A stretch of DNA of 64,000 nucleotides from Corynebacterium diphtheriae (lineage in GTDB: Bacteria > Actinomycetota > Actinomycetes > Mycobacteriales > Mycobacteriaceae), in contig NZ_LN831026.1 of assembly GCF_001457455.1 (NCBI RefSeq), positions 930,001 to 994,000 on the forward strand, written 5' to 3'. Below the pieces are notes generated by a model. It had not been told where the DNA came from. It was given only the letters and a program-made list of their open reading frames with translations, and did not search any database. Shown here piece by piece: positions 36,539 through 45,996 of the stretch. Both the position numbers and the translations under genes were made by a program. Numbering within the stretch: position 1 is the stretch's first letter; every line of letters begins with the position of its first letter.

Positions 36539-36600
36539 GATCCGCTTCTAGTGAGCTAACAATCATTGCGATGCAAGTTCACTAGGAGCGGATCATTTTC
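36539..36600. terminator. Terminator between convergent genes
   Basis: GATCCGCTTCTAGTGAG pairs with its near-complement TTCACTAGGAGCGGATC (ending 36594), followed by ATTTTCTTT. It ends the binding-protein transcript and may act on the convergent gene as well. Confidence 0.8.
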
Positions 36601-36615
36601 TTTGCCTTATTGAGG

Positions 36616-36999
36616 CTAAATACTTGGCCAGTGGGCGGGTGCAATGAATAGGTAGGTTCCGCCCATTACCAACACCATAAAGAGGATCAATAATCCAACG
36701 AGGCTGGTTCGCACTGCTGGATGGCGCTGACCGTACCAAGCAAAGAAGATATCCAGCTTGGATGCTAGCCAGATTGTAAGCCTGTGGGTAGGTGGATGCA
36801 CCAGAGAAAGTATTCCTAGCGCGATAAAAATACAGAGCCAACCAGGGGCTGGGGTAGGCAAGATGATGATGCCAAAGACTAGCAGGCACACACCTGCCAC
36901 TAGGAGAAGAGGAGAAAGGACAGGTCCATACCACGCAGCCTTCATGTGCAGGTGCCGATCCTGCATCTTGTTCATTAGGTTGTGGACCTTTTCTTCCAT
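36616..36999 (-). CDS. Small membrane protein of the PGPGW (TIGR02611) type
   Basis: This 127-residue protein has three or four hydrophobic segments. The phrase LPTPAPGWLCIFIALGILSL resembles the PGPGW motif of a family of actinobacterial membrane proteins of unknown role, here as PAPGW. A basic, His-rich N-terminus (KMQDRHLHMK) precedes the first helix. It is a single gene between the siderophore lipoprotein and the co-chaperone gene. Confidence 0.65.
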   Translation of the reverse strand: MEEKVHNLMNKMQDRHLHMKAAWYGPVLSPLLLVAGVCLLVFGIIILPTPAPGWLCIFIALGILSLVHPPTHRLTIWLASKLDIFFAWYGQRHPAVRTSLVGLLILFMVLVMGGTYLFIAPAHWPSI

Positions 37000-37151
37000 C
37001 GCCCCTCACTGCACGCTCAGAAATTATAAAACTGAGTGTTATTTTAAGTGATACTTCGATTTACTTCATATAAAACGATCGACCACGCAAAAATTGGTGG
37101 AAGAACGTAGGCTGGCACAGGTAAATACTTTGCTGAGGAGTGAAAAATATC

Positions 37152-38048
37152 ATGACAACGCCCAATCGTTTTGTTGCAGGTGCGATTGATCTAGGAGAGG
37201 TAAAAGCTCGTGCGGAGGCGCGTTCTCAAGCACAGCGAGCGGGTCAGTCGTCTGTGACTGAGGTGGAGCCCACAGTAACCATCACTATGGATAACGTGGA
37301 AGAGCAGCTTATTAAGCGTTCCATGCAGGTTCCCGTTGTGGTGTTGATTGGTACTCCACGAAGCCCCGACTCGGAACAGTTACGAGCGGATCTTAGCCAG
37401 ATTGCCAGCGGCGCAAGCTTGAGTTTCATTTTCGCCTATATTGATGCGGACGCTACTCCGCAGGTTGCCCAAATGTTTGGCATTCAGGGCTTGCCGACGG
37501 TCGTGGCGTTGGCTCAAGGTCAGCCTTTGGCTAATTTTGAGGGCGGTCAGCCAATGGAAGCGTTGCAGCAATGGACAGCTGCCGTAGTTAAAGCCGTCGA
37601 AGGGAAACTACCGGGCATCACAGGTGATGATGCAGAAGCAGAGCCAGCAGAGGATCCTCGCTTTGAACCTGCTACTGAGGCATTGAATGCTGGCGATTTT
37701 GATGCGGCCATTGCGGTTTATGAGGAAATTTTGCGCCATGAACCAAAGAATCAGATGGCCTTGCAAGCGCGAGACAACGCCAGATTGTTGTCGCGTCTGA
37801 AGGATGCTGACCGGAGCGTCGATCCTATTGCTGTTGCAGATGCTGATCTACAGGACGTGGATAAAGCATTCGCTGCTGCTGATGCAGAGATCACGACTGG
37901 AAAAGTAGAGGAAGCGTTTGATCGTCTCATCGAACTGTTGCCTAACGAGAAAGTTAGGACGCGGTTGCTGGAATTGTATTCGGTGTTTGAGCCTAGTGAT
38001 TCTCGTGTGCAGGCTGCCCGATCAAAAATGGCAAGCAAATTGTTTTGA
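37152..38048 (+). CDS. CnoX/YbbN-like thioredoxin-TPR co-chaperone lacking Cys
   Basis: This protein of 298 residues has a thioredoxin-like domain (about 40-150: VPVVVLIGTPRSPDSEQLRADL, IDADATPQVAQMFGIQGLPTVVAL) followed by TPR-like helices (ATEALNAGDFDAAIAVYEEILRHEPKNQMALQARDNARLL, DKAFAAADAEITTGKVEEAFDRLIELLP). The CxxC active site is replaced by TPRS and the whole protein has no cysteine, so it cannot act as a redox enzyme. By family it should hold unfolded proteins for chaperonins. A GTG at 37140 is another possible start. Confidence 0.8.
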   Translation: MTTPNRFVAGAIDLGEVKARAEARSQAQRAGQSSVTEVEPTVTITMDNVEEQLIKRSMQVPVVVLIGTPRSPDSEQLRADLSQIASGASLSFIFAYIDADATPQVAQMFGIQGLPTVVALAQGQPLANFEGGQPMEALQQWTAAVVKAVEGKLPGITGDDAEAEPAEDPRFEPATEALNAGDFDAAIAVYEEILRHEPKNQMALQARDNARLLSRLKDADRSVDPIAVADADLQDVDKAFAAADAEITTGKVEEAFDRLIELLPNEKVRTRLLELYSVFEPSDSRVQAARSKMASKLF

Positions 38049-38218
38049 TCGTTAATGGGCTCTTCCGGTTTTAGAGTGCATTGATTAGTTCGCCGGGGGT
38101 TCGGGCGTGGCACTACGCGGAGTGGGACGTTTTCCATAACCATGGCTTGGCTGGGATTGGCTGGCGTTGGTGGGCGTTGGTGCGCGCGCCACCCCCGCTC
38201 ACCCCCGAAAAAGAAGGC

Positions 38219-38272
38219 ACTTCACACCAAATCTACTCAAACGGCCGGTTTGGAAGCGATTTGGTGTGAAGT
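38219..38272. repeat. Cruciform-like inverted repeat, 15-bp perfect arms
   Basis: ACTTCACACCAAATC (38219-38233) and GATTTGGTGTGAAGT (38258-38272) are perfect complements. The 24-bp loop contains CAAAC/GTTTG around GGCCG, giving a second inner stem. On the minus strand it is followed by GCCTTCTTTTTC, so it might act as a back-up terminator for glgE-glgB transcripts, or encode a small structured RNA. Confidence 0.7.
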
Positions 38273-38393
38273 TCTGAGAAAAATGCTTCGAAATACCCCC
38301 GTTTATGCCGCGCAATCAGAAGTGAGCCAGAGTTTTGTAGGTTCCGAAAAACTTTTTAAGAAAAGCGCGGGTAGTAACTAGTAAAAGCGAGAA

Positions 38394-38435
38394 CGGTACG
38401 TTGCCGGCCAGTTTGATGCTGGTCGGCAACGTACC
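38394..38435. terminator. Terminator of glgE-glgB
   Basis: GGTACGTTGCCGGCCAG and CTGGTCGGCAACGTACC pair over 17 bp (one G-U) around TTTGATG, 20 bp past the glgB stop. The minus-strand 3' side is CGTTCTCGCTTTTAC. Confidence 0.8.
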
Positions 38436-38452
38436 TTCTTACAACAGCGTGA

Positions 38453-40651
38453 TTATGCTTCCCAACGATAGAGCTGGCCGCTCATTGCAGGTATATGCAC
38501 TGTGAGGGAATGCTGATAGCCATCCCAGTCGGTGTCCCACGCCATGACGTCGCTGTCGAGGTAGTTGTCTTCTCCTTCGTAGATGCCTGCATCAGTGTTG
38601 AGGATGCACTTCCAGTTTCCGCCTTCAGGCACACCTAATTTGTAGCTTGGGTGATCTGCTCCACCAAAGTTGAATACAGCTAGGATCTTGGATCCATCAG
38701 CACCGTAGCGCACGAAAGACAAGATGTTGTTTGCTGCGTCGTCAGACTTTGTCCAGCTAAATCCTGCTGGGTTGTTGTCTTGGCTGTAGAGCGCAGGGGA
38801 GTCTTTGTACAGTGCGTTGAGGTCTTGCACTAGGGTGCGGATACCGCGGTGGTATTCGCCTTCCCAACCGTCCATGTCACCCCAGTCAAGGCTTCGTTCT
38901 TCGGACCATTCTTTCACTTGGCCGAATTCTTGTCCCTGGAACAGCAGATTCTTGCCTGGGTGAGCGTACATGTAGGCATACAAGGTGCGTAGACCCGCTG
39001 CTTTGTTCCATGCGTCGCCTGGCATTCGAGTCCACAGCGAGCCTTTGCCGTGAACTACTTCGTCGTGGCTGAAGGGGAGCACGAATTTCTCAGAGTATGC
39101 GTACGCCATGGAGAATGTGATGTCGTTGTGGTGGTACATGCGATGAATAGGCTCGTGTGAGAAGTATTCGAGTGTGTCATTCATCCAGCCCATGTTCCAT
39201 TTCATGCTGAAACCGAGGCCGCCTTCCCACGTTGGAGAGGTAACTCCTGGCCATGAGGTGGATTCTTCAGCAATGGTCATCACGCCTGGGTGGCTCTTGT
39301 GCACGGTGGCGTTCATTTCTTGGAGGAACTGAACAGCTTCGAGGTTTTCACGGCCACCGTAGATGTTAGGAAGCCACTCACCGGGTTCGCGTGAGTAGTC
39401 CAAATACAGCATGGAGGCCACAGCATCGACACGGAGTCCATCGACATGGAACTCTTCGAGCCAGTACAAAGCGTTGGCGACGAGGAAGTTGCGGACTTCG
39501 TTGCGGCCGAAATCGAAAACGTAGGTGCCCCAGTCTTTTTGTTCACCGCGGCGCCAGTCAGGGTGTTCGTAAAGAGCTTGACCATCGAAGCGGCCGAGTG
39601 CAAAGGCATCTTTGGGGAAGTGTGCTGGTACCCAGTCGACGATTACGCCGATGCCTGCTTGGTGGAAGGCGTCGATAAGCAAGCGAAGCTGATCTGGGGT
39701 ACCCCAGCGTGAGGTAGGAGCGTAGTAACCAGAAACTTGGTAGCCCCATGAACCACCAAAGGGGTGCTCTGCTACAGGGAGGAACTCCACGTGGGTATAG
39801 CCCATTTCCTTGACATAGTCGACAAGGTTGGTGGCTAGTTCCTCGTAGTTTTGGCCTTGGCTCCATGAACCAAGATGGACCTCGTAGACGCTCATCGCAG
39901 TGTTGTCGTGGTCGGTGTGCGCACGATTGGTCATCCATGTATCGTCATTCCACGTGTAGGAGGAGGAAGCGATGATAGAGCCGGTTGCCGGTGCTACCTC
40001 GGCACGCTTTGCCATGGGGTCTGCCTTGTCGAGACGATGACCTTCGTGGGTGTGGATCGCAAATTTGTAGACTGTTCCCACGCCAATGTTAGGGATGAAC
40101 AGCTCCCAGATTCCGGTCGAGCCGAGGCTCCGCATAGGGTATTGGCTGGGGTTCCATCCGCAGAAGTCGCCGATGACAGCAACTCCGCTTGCGTTAGGTG
40201 CCCAGACTGCAAAGGCAGTACCTTCAACGTCACCCATGGCCGTGGTGATAGTGGTCGGGTTTGCGCCGAGTACTTCCCAAAGTCGCTCATGACGGCCTTC
40301 GTTGATGAGGTGGAGGTCAAGATCACCTAGCGTTGGCAGGAAATGGTATGCATCGGCTTGCTCGGTTACTTGTCCACCTTGCCAGTGAATTCGTAGGCGA
40401 TAATCGCAGGAAGCATCGTGGTCAACGATTGCTTCAAAGATGTCGTCACCTACGGCGGCGAGCTCTACCACAGTGGAGTCGCTGAGTAATGCTTCCACGC
40501 GTTCTGCTCCGATGTGGCGGGTACGGATAACTGCGCGTTCAGCATCTACCTCGTGCCAGCCATATACTCCGTGCGGATCGTGGTACTGGCAGATTTTGAG
40601 GGCGTGGAGGACATCAGGATGGACTGGTGTGATCTGAGTAGGAGAAACCAT
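38453..40651 (-). CDS. glgB: 1,4-alpha-glucan branching enzyme
   Basis: This GH13 enzyme of 732 residues introduces alpha-1,6 branches into glucan. It shows N-terminal CBM48 modules ([25 protein letters not shown]), the barrel motifs [34 protein letters not shown] (nucleophile Asp), TIAEEST (acid/base Glu) and [15 protein letters not shown], and the typical C-terminal all-beta domain. It follows glgE by 54 bp in a leftward operon. In mycolata GlgE and GlgB together build the branched alpha-glucan of the capsule or cytoplasm from trehalose-derived maltose-1-phosphate. Confidence 0.96.
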   Translation of the reverse strand: MVSPTQITPVHPDVLHALKICQYHDPHGVYGWHEVDAERAVIRTRHIGAERVEALLSDSTVVELAAVGDDIFEAIVDHDASCDYRLRIHWQGGQVTEQADAYHFLPTLGDLDLHLINEGRHERLWEVLGANPTTITTAMGDVEGTAFAVWAPNASGVAVIGDFCGWNPSQYPMRSLGSTGIWELFIPNIGVGTVYKFAIHTHEGHRLDKADPMAKRAEVAPATGSIIASSSYTWNDDTWMTNRAHTDHDNTAMSVYEVHLGSWSQGQNYEELATNLVDYVKEMGYTHVEFLPVAEHPFGGSWGYQVSGYYAPTSRWGTPDQLRLLIDAFHQAGIGVIVDWVPAHFPKDAFALGRFDGQALYEHPDWRRGEQKDWGTYVFDFGRNEVRNFLVANALYWLEEFHVDGLRVDAVASMLYLDYSREPGEWLPNIYGGRENLEAVQFLQEMNATVHKSHPGVMTIAEESTSWPGVTSPTWEGGLGFSMKWNMGWMNDTLEYFSHEPIHRMYHHNDITFSMAYAYSEKFVLPFSHDEVVHGKGSLWTRMPGDAWNKAAGLRTLYAYMYAHPGKNLLFQGQEFGQVKEWSEERSLDWGDMDGWEGEYHRGIRTLVQDLNALYKDSPALYSQDNNPAGFSWTKSDDAANNILSFVRYGADGSKILAVFNFGGADHPSYKLGVPEGGNWKCILNTDAGIYEGEDNYLDSDVMAWDTDWDGYQHSLTVHIPAMSGQLYRWEA

Positions 40652-40705
40652 GAGAGTAAGTACTTTCTTTACGTTAAGTCGATATGAGGCGGATGTTGAC
40701 TGTTA

Positions 40706-42742
40706 TTAGTTCCGATAATCGGATTCTCCGCGCCACGATAGTTGCGCTTTGCGGCTATTCGGTGCAGGTGGAATAGCAACGATATGAGCTACGTTGGCAC
40801 ACGGATCGAGGCGGATGAAATTACGTTGTCCCCAGTGGAATTGCTGTCCGGACACCAGATCGGTGACATCGAAGGATTCTGTGGTGTCGCGCCCAAGGGC
40901 TTCCATATCGAGTTCAAGTGTTGCCTGTTGAGCATGGTCAGGATCTAGGTTGACTACTACCACGATGGTGTCGCCGGTGACCGGATCAACCTTGCTGTAG
41001 GCAAGAATGGAGTCGTTATCGGTTGGGTGGAAATCGATCACACGTAGCTGCTGGAGAGCAGGGTGCTGTGCACGAATCGAATTGAGCAAAGTGAGATACG
41101 GTTCGAGAGAATTACCCGCTGCGCGGGCAGTGTCAAAGTTGCGAGGCCGTAGTTCGTATTTTTCGGAGTTTGCATACTCTTCACTACCGTGGGCTACTGC
41201 TTCATGCTCGAAGAGCTCGAATCCGGAGTACACACCCCATACCGGCGACATGGTTGCTGCAAGCGTTGCCCGAATAGCAAACATGGCGCGACCGCCATAC
41301 TGCAGTGACTCGTGCAAAATATCGGGGGTGTTAACAAACAGGTTGGGGCGGCTAACATCAGCCATCTCAGCGATTTCTTCGGCGAATTGCTGCAGCTGAG
41401 TCTTCGAAGTCTTCCACGTGAAGTAGGTGTAGGACTGGCTAAAGCCCACTTTGCCTAGGCCATAGAGTCGCGCCGGGCGGGTAAAAGCTTCCGCCAGGAA
41501 GATGACTTCGGGGTGCTTGGCATGAACCTTGGCGATAAGCCATTCCCAGAAGTTTGCTGGTTTGGTGTGAGGGTTATCTACGCGGAAGGTGGTCACACCT
41601 TGCTGAACCCAGAAAAGGACGACGCGCAGAATTTCGGCATAGATCTTCTTTTGTGCGTTATCAAAATTCAATGGGTAGATATCTTGATATTTCTTGGGTG
41701 GATTTTCTGCGAAAGCAATAGATCCGTCAGCAAGTACGGTGAAAAACTCTGGGTGAGATTTCGCCCATGGATGGTCAGGTGCAGCTTGCAACGCTAAATC
41801 AAGTGCGACTTCAAGGTTCAGCTCGCGTGCACGGGCGATGAGCGCGCGGAAGTCGTCGATAGTTCCTAGACGGGGGTGCACTGAATCGTGGCCACCTTCA
41901 GCAGAGCCGATTGCCCATGGTGACCCTACGTCGCCAGGTAGGGCAATGAGTGTGTTGTTTTTGCCTTTGCGGTTAATCTCACCGATGGGGTGGATTGGTG
42001 GGAAATAGACAGTATCAAAACCCATGGCAGCCACTCGATCCAAAGCCTGAGCTGTGGTAACGAATGTGCCGTGAACAGGCTGACCGTTATCGTCCCAGCC
42101 GCCAGTTGAGCGCGGGAATAGTTCGTACCATGAGCTATACAGGGCCTTAGTACGTTCAACGGAAATTGAGTAGGTGTGCCCGCGGGTGAGCAGTTCGCGC
42201 ACAGGATGCTCAGCCAGCAGATACGTGATTTCTGCGCTGAGTGCAGGAGCGACTCGGGTGCGCAGGGGAGCGTCGCTGCGCAGTGCGTTGATGACCCGAG
42301 TAAACGCTGGCGCTAGAGTCTTTCTTTCGGCCTTAGGTGCACTAGCGATGGCTGATTCAAATAGGGCAGCCCCATGCTCAATGTCGTTGTAAAGTTCCTC
42401 GGGGCTTTGACCTGCCTCAATTTTTGTGGTCACTGCATGGCGCCACGTGGCTACGGCGTCAGACCAAGCATCGACTCTAAAAGTCCACGTACCGGGGCGA
42501 TCAGGAACGAAACTTGCCCACATACGGTCGGGATCGAACTTCTTGGTCGCCATGGCAATGGAGGAACTTTGACCTGTCGGATCAGTTACCACGAGAGTGG
42601 CGGCAATGGCATCGTGGCCTTCGCGCCACACCAAAGCGCTGACGGGAATCATTTCCCCGACCACGGCTTTCGACGGTCGTCGCCCGCACGAAACCTTGGG
42701 GCGAACATCTTCAATAGCAAGTCGTGTGGACTTCGAACTCAT
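40706..42742 (-). CDS. glgE: Maltose-1-phosphate maltosyltransferase GlgE
   Basis: GlgE (GH13_3) of 678 residues extends alpha-1,4 glucans using maltose-1-phosphate. The N-terminal domain (RLAIEDVRPKVSCGRRPSKAVVGEMIPVSALVWREGHDAI) is specific to GlgE. Barrel motifs are DTVYFPPIHPIGEINRKGKNN, LDLALQAAPDHPW, GVTTFRVDNPHTKP (nucleophile Asp), and VIFLAEAFTRP (Glu). It is the first gene before glgB. Trehalose synthase and maltokinase, which make the substrate, are not in this window. Confidence 0.95.
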   Translation of the reverse strand: MSSKSTRLAIEDVRPKVSCGRRPSKAVVGEMIPVSALVWREGHDAIAATLVVTDPTGQSSSIAMATKKFDPDRMWASFVPDRPGTWTFRVDAWSDAVATWRHAVTTKIEAGQSPEELYNDIEHGAALFESAIASAPKAERKTLAPAFTRVINALRSDAPLRTRVAPALSAEITYLLAEHPVRELLTRGHTYSISVERTKALYSSWYELFPRSTGGWDDNGQPVHGTFVTTAQALDRVAAMGFDTVYFPPIHPIGEINRKGKNNTLIALPGDVGSPWAIGSAEGGHDSVHPRLGTIDDFRALIARARELNLEVALDLALQAAPDHPWAKSHPEFFTVLADGSIAFAENPPKKYQDIYPLNFDNAQKKIYAEILRVVLFWVQQGVTTFRVDNPHTKPANFWEWLIAKVHAKHPEVIFLAEAFTRPARLYGLGKVGFSQSYTYFTWKTSKTQLQQFAEEIAEMADVSRPNLFVNTPDILHESLQYGGRAMFAIRATLAATMSPVWGVYSGFELFEHEAVAHGSEEYANSEKYELRPRNFDTARAAGNSLEPYLTLLNSIRAQHPALQQLRVIDFHPTDNDSILAYSKVDPVTGDTIVVVVNLDPDHAQQATLELDMEALGRDTTESFDVTDLVSGQQFHWGQRNFIRLDPCANVAHIVAIPPAPNSRKAQLSWRGESDYRN

Positions 42743-42857
42743 ATGCCGATTCCTCTATGCGTAGGGGACTGTTCACTGTCGGGAAAATCCTTCCCGAGCC
42801 TTGTCTCTTAGAGTAGTCAAGCTGTGTCTATTCCACATGCACAGTGAGAAATCCGTC

Positions 42858-43706
42858 ATGATGGAACCTATGACGAACCCGAAGAATGATCCGCGTAACC
42901 CCGATCTCCTTCTCGATTTTGAAGAGGTTGAGTTCACTCGGGGTGGAAAAACGCTGGTAGGGCCTATCACCTGGCAAGTCGAATTGGATGAGCGGTGGGT
43001 GATCCTCGGACCAAATGGTGCGGGCAAGACCACACTCATTCGGATGGCGGCTGCCGAAGAATTCCCCTCAAAAGGTGCATTGTGGATCATGGGGGAGCGC
43101 ATCGGTAAAACAGATATGCGCGATTTGCGAGCGATGATCGGTGTTTCTTCGTCAGCGTTAGGAAACCGAATTCCTACCAACGAAAAAGTCCTTGATCTCG
43201 TGATCTCGGCAGGGTACGCCATCTTGGGGCGGTGGCGCGAAGAATACGACAAATGGGATCACGATCGCGCCATTGAGATCCTAGAACAAGTCGGTGCGTA
43301 CCACCTAGCAGATCAAACATGGGGGACTTTAAGCGAAGGTGAGCGAAAACGAGTCCTAGTTGCCCGCGCTCTTATGACCAATCCCGAGCTCTTGCTTCTC
43401 GACGAACCCACCGCAGGCATGGACCTAGGTGGCAGAGAGGACCTCGTGGGATACCTTGCTCAACTAGCAATGGATCCCGACGCACCGGCGATGGTCATGA
43501 TTACGCACCATGTAGAGGAGATTCCCGCAGGTTTTACTCACGCACTACTCCTAGACGAAGGCGAAGTAGTCTCCCAAGGGCTTATCGACGAAGTCCTTAC
43601 CAGTGCAAACCTCACCAAGGCATTCCATCAGCCCATCAAAGTAGACAAGATCGACGGCCGTTATTTCGCGCGCCGTCAGCGCACTGCCCGTAGTCACCGT
43701 CGCTAG
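42858..43706 (+). CDS. Stand-alone ABC ATPase
   Basis: This 282-residue protein has Walker A GPNGAGKTT, the signature LSEGERKR, Walker B LLLLDEPTAGMD, and the switch His in MITHHVEEI. The family resembles YlmA/ModF-like and iron-type ATPases but there is no permease gene beside it. The start is uncertain: ATG codons at 42858, 42861 and 42870. It is divergent from glgE and followed by the Nudix gene after 78 bp. What it moves, if anything, is not clear from context. Confidence 0.8.
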   Translation: MMEPMTNPKNDPRNPDLLLDFEEVEFTRGGKTLVGPITWQVELDERWVILGPNGAGKTTLIRMAAAEEFPSKGALWIMGERIGKTDMRDLRAMIGVSSSALGNRIPTNEKVLDLVISAGYAILGRWREEYDKWDHDRAIEILEQVGAYHLADQTWGTLSEGERKRVLVARALMTNPELLLLDEPTAGMDLGGREDLVGYLAQLAMDPDAPAMVMITHHVEEIPAGFTHALLLDEGEVVSQGLIDEVLTSANLTKAFHQPIKVDKIDGRYFARRQRTARSHRR

Positions 43707-43784
43707 CGGACTGTCGACAAATCAAACACGCTGTAGAATATCTTGCGACTACGCCGGACTTGGGAATCGAGGTGAGCAACTCCC

Positions 43785-44594
43785 ATGAGTACACCAGTGG
43801 ACCTCACTGAAGGGCTCGACGGTGCAAAACTAGCCGTTACCGTGCTCATGATCCGAGATTCCCCCACTGGACTCGAAGTCTATGTTCAAGAACGAGTCTC
43901 ATCGATGCCGACGTTTCCCAATGCCACCGTATTCCCAGGCGGCGGAGTAGATCCCCGTGACTTCGAACTCGATGGTGTCGAATCAGAACACGAAACCTTT
44001 GGTGGGCCAAGCCTCATGCACTGGGCTCGCTCACTCGGCACAAACCGTAACCGAGCACGCGCACTATTATTCGCAGCAGCACGCGAACTCTTTGAAGAAA
44101 CCGGCACCCTGCTAGCCACACACTCAGACGGCACTCCCATCCCTGATGCCACGCAATACCACCCTCAACGGTTGGCGTTGGAAAGTCACAGACTATCGCT
44201 TTCTCAAGTCTTGGCACGACATGATCTCACGTTACGCTCTGAATGGCTACGCCCCTCCACCCGATGGGTAAGCCCCGAAACAGACGAAAAACGATTCGAT
44301 ATGTTTGCTTTCGTCGCAGTACAACCCCCTGGACAAGAACCCGACGGAAATACCCGCGAAGCAGCATCAACCGGTTGGTTTTCCCCATCACTCATCCTCG
44401 ACGGATGGCGGGCAGGACTCATACGACTCGTAATCCCAACATGGGCACAACTACTGATCCTCAGTCGATTCGATTGTGTGCGCGACGTACTAGAATTTCT
44501 TCGCCGCGCAGACATGACACCCATCATTGGCGATCCCGTAGACGATCCGCGCTTTGAAGAATTCTATAGTTTTACCCCTCCCGAACGCTTCTAA
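43785..44594 (+). CDS. Nudix hydrolase
   Basis: This protein of 269 residues starts with a Nudix fold (LAVTVLMIRDSPTGLEVYVQERVSSMPTFPNATVFPGGGVDPRDF). The Nudix box is split: the Gly-rich part GGGVDPRDF is separated by an insert of about 35 residues from AARELFEETGTLL, which holds the metal-binding Glu residues. This interrupted box is found in a subgroup related to NUDT19-like and CoA diphosphatase-like enzymes. The substrate is not known. It is 42 bp ahead of the methyltransferase gene and probably in the same operon. Confidence 0.82.
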   Translation: MSTPVDLTEGLDGAKLAVTVLMIRDSPTGLEVYVQERVSSMPTFPNATVFPGGGVDPRDFELDGVESEHETFGGPSLMHWARSLGTNRNRARALLFAAARELFEETGTLLATHSDGTPIPDATQYHPQRLALESHRLSLSQVLARHDLTLRSEWLRPSTRWVSPETDEKRFDMFAFVAVQPPGQEPDGNTREAASTGWFSPSLILDGWRAGLIRLVIPTWAQLLILSRFDCVRDVLEFLRRADMTPIIGDPVDDPRFEEFYSFTPPERF

Positions 44595-44636
44595 AACAAC
44601 ACTTTTAAAAAACACTGAAAACGAGAACACCAACCA

Positions 44637-45821
44637 GTGAGTTACACCACCGACGAGGTGCATTTCCTCCTCGACCTTGATGCAGAAATAACAGCTGTAG
44701 CAGGCGCGATCACTCGCGACCATGAGATGACCAAAGCGACAGCAGTAAAAGACGCCGCAACGTTTCACAAACATTTCGGCGCCAATGGTCGAGCAGCAAT
44801 GGAACTATGCGCCTCTCGAACATCAGCGCAGGGAAAACTCCCGCACGACTGGCTGATGTGCCACGATTCCGCACAACAAGCAACGCCACTAGCTGTGGCT
44901 CAGCAACGAGCGCACCGCATCCACCGTGTCTGTGGATCCGAAGCAATAGTCCACGACGTAACATGCTCCATCGGTACAGAGGGAGCAGCAATTACTGATC
45001 TCGGTATGGCGTACCACGGCAGCGACCTCGATATGTCACGCCTCCTTATGGCACGACAAAATGTGCCTAATGGTCTATTTTTTCAAGCAGACGCACTAAA
45101 ACGAGCGTCGACAAGCAGCGACGTCATCATCGCAGACCCCGCTCGGCGTGCAGGAGGACGCAGAATCACCAAGCCCGACCAACTCATTCCACCGCTGCCA
45201 CAATTGGTTGACCATTGGCGCATAACTACAACCACAGCCGCACCGATGGCAATCAAATGCGCGCCGGGCTTGGATTTTCAAGAATGGGACGGGCTGGTCA
45301 GCGTTGTAAGCGTTGCTGGTGGCGTAAAAGAAGCGTGCCTCTACACACCAGAGTTATCGGAAGGATTGACTCGGGAAGCCATCATGATTGGACCAGATCA
45401 AAGTGTCGACGTCCTCAACGACCGCCACGGTGGTGAAGTACCCGCTGGGGATCCAGGGACTTTTATCATCGACCCCGATGGTGCAGTTGTACGTGCGGGA
45501 CTGGTCCAACACTATGCTGCGCGTGAACAATTATGGATGCTTGATGAGCACATTGCTTATCTCACTGGTGATCTCATTCCGCAGGGGAGAAGCGGCTTTA
45601 GATTCATTGAGATGGTGGGGCTTAAACAGCTGAAATCGGCTTTGGTTGCTCACGATGCCGGAAGCCTAGAAATCCTAGTACGAGGCGTGGATGTGGATCC
45701 GGATCAATTGCGAAAGAAACTCAAGCTCAAGGGCAATACTCCTATGGCAGTGATATGTACCCGCATTGGTCGAAAAGGTGTAGCTTTGATCTGCCATGCG
45801 CGCGAACATTCACAGATATAG
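44637..45821 (+). CDS. SAM-dependent methyltransferase with THUMP-like C-terminal domain
   Basis: This 394-residue protein has a class I methyltransferase core (IVHDVTCSIGTEGAAITDLGMAYHGSDLDMSRLLMARQN) with the catalytic-type motif VIIADPARRAGGRR, then a C-terminal THUMP-like domain (SLEILVRGVDVDPDQLRKKLKLKG to the end). This arrangement is widespread in actinobacteria and is thought to act on RNA, but the target base is not known. It starts at a GTG. It may be in an operon with the Nudix gene. Confidence 0.8.
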   Translation: MSYTTDEVHFLLDLDAEITAVAGAITRDHEMTKATAVKDAATFHKHFGANGRAAMELCASRTSAQGKLPHDWLMCHDSAQQATPLAVAQQRAHRIHRVCGSEAIVHDVTCSIGTEGAAITDLGMAYHGSDLDMSRLLMARQNVPNGLFFQADALKRASTSSDVIIADPARRAGGRRITKPDQLIPPLPQLVDHWRITTTTAAPMAIKCAPGLDFQEWDGLVSVVSVAGGVKEACLYTPELSEGLTREAIMIGPDQSVDVLNDRHGGEVPAGDPGTFIIDPDGAVVRAGLVQHYAAREQLWMLDEHIAYLTGDLIPQGRSGFRFIEMVGLKQLKSALVAHDAGSLEILVRGVDVDPDQLRKKLKLKGNTPMAVICTRIGRKGVALICHAREHSQI

Positions 45822-45852
45822 GAAGAAAATGCCAGATGCATGCTCACGATAA

Positions 45853-45977
45853 GCACAAGTTTGTGCGCTGCATTAGACTAGTCGGGCGCGTGGCCCACAA
45901 GGGTCCAAGCGCACTATAAAAAACAAATAGATATTCATCTATGCGGACGAGCACTGCGTCGGTGCTTGTGCGCACAA
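45853..45977. promoter_or_regulatory. Paired palindromes upstream of etfBA
   Basis: GCACAA-GT-TTGTGC (45853-45866) and TTGTGCGCACAA (45966-45977) share the half-site TTGTGC/GCACAA. They bracket an A/T-rich stretch (CTATAAAAAACAAATAGATATT) that may contain the promoter. The second is directly before the etfB ribosome site. They look like operators of a dimeric regulator not encoded here. Confidence 0.5.
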
Positions 45978-45996
45978 TGAGGAAGGAATGGCACCA

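Larger units (their letters stand above)
38049..38452. other. Non-coding region with large inverted repeat
   Basis: About 400 bp between convergent genes. It contains GGCGTTGGTGGGCGTTGGTG (a tandem GGCGTTGGTG-type repeat near 38162), a large inverted repeat at 38219-38272, the phrase AAATACCCCCGTTTATGC (38287-38304) that is nearly repeated after lysA, and the glgB terminator. No gene is seen. Confidence 0.55.

Noticed and set aside
38160..38182. GGCGTTGGTG repeats as a start of a CRISPR-like or tandem array
   Set aside because: Only two adjacent short units exist, without spacers or further copies.
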